Below are positions 59,856-64,000 of a DNA stretch of 64,000 bases, piece by piece; position 1 is the stretch's first letter; each line of letters opens with the position of its first letter. Origin of the DNA: Thalassobius sp047123305 (GTDB lineage: Bacteria > Pseudomonadota > Alphaproteobacteria > Rhodobacterales > Rhodobacteraceae). The position numbers were made by a program, and so were the translations under genes. Below the pieces are notes generated by a model. The model did not search any database, had not been told where the DNA came from, and saw nothing but the letters and a program-made list of their open reading frames with translations. Where the stretch lies: the NCBI RefSeq assembly GCF_047123305.1, contig NZ_CP138918.1, forward strand, positions 3,720,001 to 3,784,000. The letters run 5' to 3'.

Positions 59856-60931
59856 CCCGCTGGCAATTCATGGGTGGCGCAGTGGATGCCGCCACCCAAT
59901 TCCCCCAAAGGATCCACGTTCAGCATCACCACATCGCGGTCCGGATAATGCCGCCGCAACGCGGCCTCGGCGGCGGCGTCTGTTGCACGGTCCCCAAATT
60001 CAGCCGCCATCACCGCCCCATTGCACACATAATAGTTTGCATAAGACGCCACAAAATCGAGTGACTTGACCCGGCGCACATTGGGTTCCGAGATCACATC
60101 AAGCGCCACACCGGCGGCAGCCAGAATATCATGTGTCTCAATGGCAGAGACATGGAAGGGATCTTCAAAATCTGGCGCTTCCGGCAGGTTGATCAGCCCG
60201 CGCCCCGCACCGGTGAACCGCATCAGGCTGTCGATGTGGTAGTCGGTGATATCTTGCCCCTTCACCCCTGGCGCCCAGATCATCCGTTCCGCGCCATAGG
60301 CCGCCAGCAACGCCGCCTCGATCTCTTCGCGGCGCATCCCCGGATTACGGTTGTCGATCACCCAAGAGCTCTCATGCGCGGTGAGCAAACCGTGGCCGTC
60401 CTGCTCCACCCCGCCGGCCTCGCCTTTCAAACCGGTGGGCAGCAGGGGCAGCCCCAGACGATCCGCCACCCGTTCAGCCACACGCCCGTCACGTTTATGG
60501 CGCTGTTTGCGGCCCCAGCCATTGAATTGGATATGCTGGATCACCCGGCCGCCCTGCCCGTCCACGGCACAGATCGGGCCGCTGTCGCGGCACCACAGAT
60601 CCTCTGTCGGGATGTCCCATAGGGTGACCTTGTCCGACAACATCCGCCGCGCCCGCCCGTGATCCGCGGCAGAGGCCAGCATCACCACCGGTTCAAATTC
60701 GGCAATGGCGTTTGCGATTGATGCAATGGTCTGTTGGGCCTGTTCCAGAAACCAGCGGTCCCCATAAACGCTCAGCGCCACCGGAAACTGCATGAAGGTC
60801 AGCTCATGCGGCACCTCTTCTGCCGGCACATACCAATCTGCCGTTGTTGCCGCGCCACCACCGGCGATCCCACTGGCCATCCCGCCAGCCACCCCTGCCC
60901 CTGTGAGGGCCATCATCTGTCGCCTGTTCAT
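59852..60931 (-). CDS. Agmatine deiminase family protein, Tat-exported
   Basis: A 359-residue enzyme of the agmatine/peptidylarginine deiminase family. The guanidino-group motifs are present: CRDSGPI near the middle, ITDYHIDSLMRF and the C-terminal catalytic cysteine C351 in GGGIHCATHE. The N-terminus has a twin-arginine signal (MNRRQMMALTGAGVAGG), so it is probably periplasmic, unlike cytosolic agmatine deiminases. Its natural substrate may be agmatine or a related guanidino compound. ATG 60931 has GGGAGGT 4 nt upstream. Confidence 0.88.
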   Translation of the reverse strand: MNRRQMMALTGAGVAGGMASGIAGGGAATTADWYVPAEEVPHELTFMQFPVALSVYGDRWFLEQAQQTIASIANAIAEFEPVVMLASAADHGRARRMLSDKVTLWDIPTEDLWCRDSGPICAVDGQGGRVIQHIQFNGWGRKQRHKRDGRVAERVADRLGLPLLPTGLKGEAGGVEQDGHGLLTAHESSWVIDNRNPGMRREEIEAALLAAYGAERMIWAPGVKGQDITDYHIDSLMRFTGAGRGLINLPEAPDFEDPFHVSAIETHDILAAAGVALDVISEPNVRRVKSLDFVASYANYYVCNGAVMAAEFGDRATDAAAEAALRRHYPDRDVVMLNVDPLGELGGGIHCATHELPAG

Positions 60932-61035
60932 ATGCACCTCCCGATTTTCCGCAGTATAGCAGGCCCCACTCGGGGCGTCTCGCGCAACCCTCGGCGGTCC
61001 CTTCTGCAGCGTGTCCGCGCCAAAGCTGCCCTACG

Positions 61036-61049
61036 ACAAAAACTTTTGT
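61036..61049. promoter_or_regulatory. Palindrome ACAAAAACTTTTGT upstream of purF
   Basis: A perfect 6-2-6 inverted repeat, 75 nt before the purF start. It could be an operator or part of the promoter; no regulator is known to me for this sequence. Confidence 0.3.
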
Positions 61050-61124
61050 GATCCTTTGATGACAGCCGCGCCCGCAAGTCCTATACGGGGGCCAACTGCC
61101 AGCGAACGGATTCGGAGCATCCCC

Positions 61125-62591
61125 TTGTCCAAGCCTATGCCCCTCGCCCACCCCTTTGATGACGACAAGCTAAAGGAGGAGTGCGGTGTGTTCGGCGTCG
61201 TCGGCGTTGCTGATGCCGCAAACTTCGTGGCCCTCGGCCTGCACGCTTTGCAACACCGCGGCCAAGAAGCCGGCGGCATCGTTGCCCATGACCCCGAAGA
61301 CGGGTTCAACAGCGCCCGCCGTTTCGGCTATGTGCGCGACAACTTCACCAGCCAGTCGCTGATGAAAACCCTGCCGGGTCCACTGGCCATTGGCCATGTG
61401 CGCTATTCCACTGCCGGATCCAAAGGGGCTGCCATCCGTGATGTGCAGCCTTTTTTTGGCGAGTTCTCGATGGGCGGCGCAGCGATTGCCCACAACGGCA
61501 ACATCACCAATGCTGACGCCCTGCGCAAAGAGCTGATCGAGCGCGGTTCGATCTTTCAGTCCTCCAGCGACAGTGAATGCATCATCCACCTGATGGCGCG
61601 CTCCCTGCAGCGCAACATCCCCGAGCGGATGGAAGACGCGCTGCGCCGTGTTGAAGGCGCCTTCTCGGTGGTGGCCATGACTCGCACCAAGCTGATCGGC
61701 GTGCGCGACCCATTGGGCGTGCGCCCGCTGGTGCTGGGCAAGGTCGGTGACGGCTGGGCGCTGAGCTCGGAAACCTGTGCCCTCGACATCATCGGTGCCG
61801 AATTTGTCCGTGAGATCGCGCCGGGCGAAATGGTTGTCATCACTGCCGAGGGCGGTGTGGAAAGCCACTTCCCCTTCCGCAAACAGGCCTCGAAGTTCTG
61901 CATCTTCGAACATGTCTACTTCTCGCGCCCCGACAGCATCATCGGCGGCCGCTCGGTCTATGAAACCCGCCGTCAAATCGGTGTGGAACTGGCCCGTGAA
62001 GCCCCGGTGGAGGCAGATCTGGTCTGCCCGGTGCCCGACAGCGGCACCCCGGCGGCGATCGGTTTTGCCCACGAAAGCGGCATCCCCTTTGGTCTGGGCA
62101 TCACCCGCAACCAATATATGGGCCGCACCTTCATTGAGCCGACCGAGCAGATCCGCAACATGGGTGTGCGCCTGAAGCTCAACGTGAACCGCGCCCTGAT
62201 CAAAGGCAAACGGGTCATTCTGGTCGACGACTCGGTGGTGCGTGGCACCACCTCGCGCAAGATCAAGGAAATGATCCTCGATGCCGGCGCCGCCGAGGTG
62301 CATTTCCGCATCGCCTCACCGCCCACCGCCTGGCCCTGTTTCTACGGTGTCGACACGCCGCAACGCGAGAAACTGCTGGCCGCAACCATGAGCGAAGAAG
62401 AGATGCGCAAGCACCTTTCGGTCGACAGTCTGAAATTCATCACGCTCGATGGTCTCTATCGCGCTGTGGGGGAGGCCGACGGCCGCTCAAAATCCTGCCC
62501 GCAATATTGCGACGCCTGTTTCAGCGGCGAATATCCGGTGGTGCCCAGCGATATGATCGAAAAGGGTTTCCAACTGAAAGCCGCGGAATAA
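61125..62591 (+). CDS. purF: Amidophosphoribosyltransferase PurF
   Basis: A 488-residue enzyme of the first step of purine synthesis, making phosphoribosylamine from PRPP and glutamine. The N-terminal glutaminase nucleophile is C20 (EECGVFG); most family members expose this Cys by removing a propeptide. The PRPP site is VILVDDSVVRGTTS in the C-terminal domain. I chose TTG 61125 because GGAG lies 7 nt before it; ATG 61137 is the alternative, four residues shorter. A terminator follows. Confidence 0.95.
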   Translation: MSKPMPLAHPFDDDKLKEECGVFGVVGVADAANFVALGLHALQHRGQEAGGIVAHDPEDGFNSARRFGYVRDNFTSQSLMKTLPGPLAIGHVRYSTAGSKGAAIRDVQPFFGEFSMGGAAIAHNGNITNADALRKELIERGSIFQSSSDSECIIHLMARSLQRNIPERMEDALRRVEGAFSVVAMTRTKLIGVRDPLGVRPLVLGKVGDGWALSSETCALDIIGAEFVREIAPGEMVVITAEGGVESHFPFRKQASKFCIFEHVYFSRPDSIIGGRSVYETRRQIGVELAREAPVEADLVCPVPDSGTPAAIGFAHESGIPFGLGITRNQYMGRTFIEPTEQIRNMGVRLKLNVNRALIKGKRVILVDDSVVRGTTSRKIKEMILDAGAAEVHFRIASPPTAWPCFYGVDTPQREKLLAATMSEEEMRKHLSVDSLKFITLDGLYRAVGEADGRSKSCPQYCDACFSGEYPVVPSDMIEKGFQLKAAE

Positions 62592-62616
62592 GCGCAATTG
62601 TCAGAAAATGCAGTGG

Positions 62617-62645
62617 ACGGCGGCCCCTCTCGGCCGCCGTTTTTC
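62617..62645 (+). terminator. Terminator of purF
   Basis: ACGGCGGCC and GGCCGCCGT form a perfect 9-bp stem around CCTCTC, followed by TTTTCGTTG. It lies 26 nt after the purF stop. Confidence 0.9.
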
Positions 62646-62690
62646 GTTGTCCCATAAGCACTTCGTTAATCAGCTAGGTCTAGACAGGAC

Positions 62691-62738
62691 GCACGGCACG
62701 GAACTTGCCAATCCCTGCTGACGTGCCGCGCCGTTTTT
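62691..62738 (+). terminator. Hairpin with T-run and no gene before it
   Basis: CGGCACG (62694-62700) pairs with CGTGCCG (62722-62728) across a 21-nt loop, followed by CGCCGTTTTT. It lies between purF and the PilP-like gene. It may be a second terminator or the 3' end of a short leader RNA. Confidence 0.45.
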
Positions 62739-62781
62739 CGCGGTGTTGTACCTATGTTGATGTGACCGGAGTGCCAGTTTG

Positions 62782-63054
62782 ATGTTTGCCCGCGGCCCAC
62801 AGCCGATCAATGCCGCCACGGATCGTGCCGCCACCGAACGCGACGCGCTGCCGCTCAGCTATAGCAGCCTGCTTGGCACCGTGCTGACCCCAGAGGGTCC
62901 CCATGCGCTGGTGCATCTCAGCGGCGGACGGATCGACCGTGTGACCAAAGGGGACATGATCGACGGCGCCACGATAACGGCCATCGAACGTGGCACGCTG
63001 ACCCTGCAACGCGGCAGCGACATCCGCCGGATGACTCTACCGACTACCACCTGA
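62782..63054 (+). CDS. PilP/GspC-like small protein
   Basis: A 90-residue protein. The second half (LLGTVLTPEGPHALVHLSGGRIDRVTKGDMIDGATITAIERGTLTLQRG) resembles the periplasmic beta domain of pilus PilP or secretion GspC proteins, in which GG-I-V-GD and ITAI are typical. No signal peptide or membrane segment is visible, which is odd for such proteins. ATG 62782 is chosen, with no strong ribosome site; TTG 62779 adds one residue. No other pilus or secretion genes are near. Confidence 0.6.
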   Translation: MFARGPQPINAATDRAATERDALPLSYSSLLGTVLTPEGPHALVHLSGGRIDRVTKGDMIDGATITAIERGTLTLQRGSDIRRMTLPTTT

Positions 63055-63060
63055 CCCGCC

Positions 63061-63099
63061 GTTTTCTTCTTGGGGCAAATATCCCCGCCGGAGGCTCCC
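63061..63099 (-). repeat. Dispersed intergenic repeat, copy 3 (inverted)
   Basis: Read on the minus strand it contains GCCTCCGGCGGGGATATTT followed by GCCCCAAGAAGAAAA. It shares the core of copies 1 and 2 in the opposite orientation, directly after the PilP-like gene. Confidence 0.7.
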
Positions 63100-63184
63100 A
63101 CGTTTCCACCCTGGACGCGCTTCCGGCTTGCAGCGCCCAGCCCCCCCACTTACCCTGCGCCAAACAGTTGCAAAGGGAAGCCGC

Positions 63185-63760
63185 ATGGCCCTGCTAGACC
63201 TCGACGCGCGCTGGCGCCGTTTCAATGACCCCGACCGCGCCTGCCCCTGCTGCGGCCAGCGGTTCTCGGGGGTTTTCGACATTGGATTTGACCATCCAAC
63301 CCCCTGGGCGCATGAACCCCGTGAAGACCAGCCTTTTGTCAAACAGGGCGACGATCAGCTGACCGCGGATCTGTGCCGCGCAGGCGACCAGCGGTTTGTG
63401 CGTGTGGTGATGAGCTTCCCGGTGCAGGGCGCCGAGGACGAGGTTATGCATATTACCCCCTGGGCCGAACTGGGGCCTGAGGCCTTTTATGCCTATCTGG
63501 AAACCTTTGACGGCGGCGACGCGCCGGCAGTGGATGATGCACCTGCAGCCCTTGCCAACCAATTGCCCGGGTTTGAAGATGAAACAGAAGATGCGCTGCC
63601 GATCCTGTTGCATTTCCCCGGTCCCGATGCTCGCCCAATCGCCCTGGCGCAGGGCGGCAAACTGGCCGAAGCACAGGAAAACGGGGTCAGCTTTGACCAG
63701 CTCCTTGATATCTACGCCGCCTTTGGTCAGGACATCCGCCCGCATCTGCAGCAGGATTGA
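63185..63760 (+). CDS. DUF2199 domain protein
   Basis: A 191-residue soluble protein. The N-terminus has C20-P-C22-C23 (RACPCCGQRFSG), then WAHEPR, DLCRAG and HITPWAEL, matching the DUF2199 family, which has no known function. The cysteines suggest a bound metal. ATG 63185 is preceded by AAAGGGAAG. It is followed by an SDR gene after 84 nt. Confidence 0.82.
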   Translation: MALLDLDARWRRFNDPDRACPCCGQRFSGVFDIGFDHPTPWAHEPREDQPFVKQGDDQLTADLCRAGDQRFVRVVMSFPVQGAEDEVMHITPWAELGPEAFYAYLETFDGGDAPAVDDAPAALANQLPGFEDETEDALPILLHFPGPDARPIALAQGGKLAEAQENGVSFDQLLDIYAAFGQDIRPHLQQD

Positions 63761-63844
63761 CCCCGCCCCTGTCACAGCAGGCGCAACGTCGCGCCTGACC
63801 GCTTTGCCCTTGACCTCACAGTGATTAGAACGCACATCCCAGCC

Positions 63845-64000
63845 ATGACACAGAAAATCGCACTCATCACCGGCGCGTCGCGCGGCCTTGGAGCAGGACT
63901 GGCCGAGGCGCTTTGCCAGAGCCACCACATTGTTGCCGTGGCCCGCACCACCGGCGCGCTTGAAGAGCTGGATGACCGCATTCAGGCCGCTGGGGGCCAG
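63845..64000 (+). CDS. Short-chain dehydrogenase/reductase, N-terminal part
   Basis: Fifty-two residues of an SDR-family protein, cut by the window end. The NAD(P)-binding motif TGASRGLG is at residues 10-17 (ALITGASRGLGAGLAEAL). The substrate cannot be told from this part. ATG 63845 fits the family start. Confidence 0.88.
   Translation, partial: MTQKIALITGASRGLGAGLAEALCQSHHIVAVARTTGALEELDDRIQAAGGQ

Noticed and set aside
1..64000. CRISPR array, insertion sequence, prophage, tRNA or rRNA genes
   Set aside because: I saw no regularly spaced direct repeats, transposase or integrase genes, phage structural genes, or RNA gene signatures on reading the window.

Overview
The window looks like a chromosomal segment of a Rhodobacteraceae bacterium of the Roseobacter group (Phaeobacter/Ruegeria/Leisingera-like). 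This is inferred from protein resemblance, from the gene content (flagellar export genes, NasTS-controlled nitrate assimilation, HemP/imelysin iron locus, TRAP transporter, CoxD/CoxE-like maturation genes, a SelD fusion) and from the generally high GC third-position codon use. I see no rRNA, tRNA, insertion sequence, phage or CRISPR array. Most genes sit in tight, often 4-nt-overlapping operons.

Layout. 1-3963: end of a flagellar operon (fliN partial, fliO, fliP, fliQ, fliR, flhB, a small membrane protein) closed by a terminator. 4165-5410: a small membrane protein and an FAH-family hydrolase on the minus strand. 5711-9254: nadA-nadB-nadC, de novo NAD synthesis. 9411-23245: a complete assimilatory nitrate module. 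It holds the NasT/NasS regulators, an ABC nitrate transporter with two ATPases fused in one chain, a single-domain globin, NirB/NirD nitrite reductase, the NasA nitrate reductase and a CysG siroheme synthase. The leader before nrtA carries two perfect hexaloop hairpins, the second overlapping an intrinsic terminator, which is the layout expected for NasT antitermination.

23332-26555: selenium genes (FAD oxidoreductase-SelD fusion and convergent MnmH). 26758-32710: an iron-type operon behind two palindromes: a 60-aa protein, HemP, a Cys/His-rich unknown, imelysin 1, a di-heme DUF1111 protein, imelysin 2 and a Tat-exported DUF1513 protein. I consider this the least understood multi-gene system here. 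32758-35833: a TRAP transporter whose binding-protein gene has lost its 5' end. 35970-40696: a flavodoxin-like gene next to an FNR-type site, then a minus-strand MoxR, VWA (CoxE-like), XdhC and molybdopterin-binding set for maturation of a molybdenum hydroxylase. 40958-46124: three related glycosyltransferase domains and two sulfotransferase-type domains in four abutting genes.

46260-54731: dnaB, pyrE, pyrC, an alpha/beta-hydrolase-like protein, alr, an MlaE/MlaF lipid transporter pair, a membrane protein and a half-length PqiA. 54787-64000: a small autotransporter, radA, cvpA, a TetR/DUF4345 pair, a Tat-exported agmatine deiminase family protein, purF, a PilP/GspC-like protein, a DUF2199 protein and the start of an SDR gene. 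A short dispersed repeat with core GCCTCCGGCGGG occurs three times between genes.
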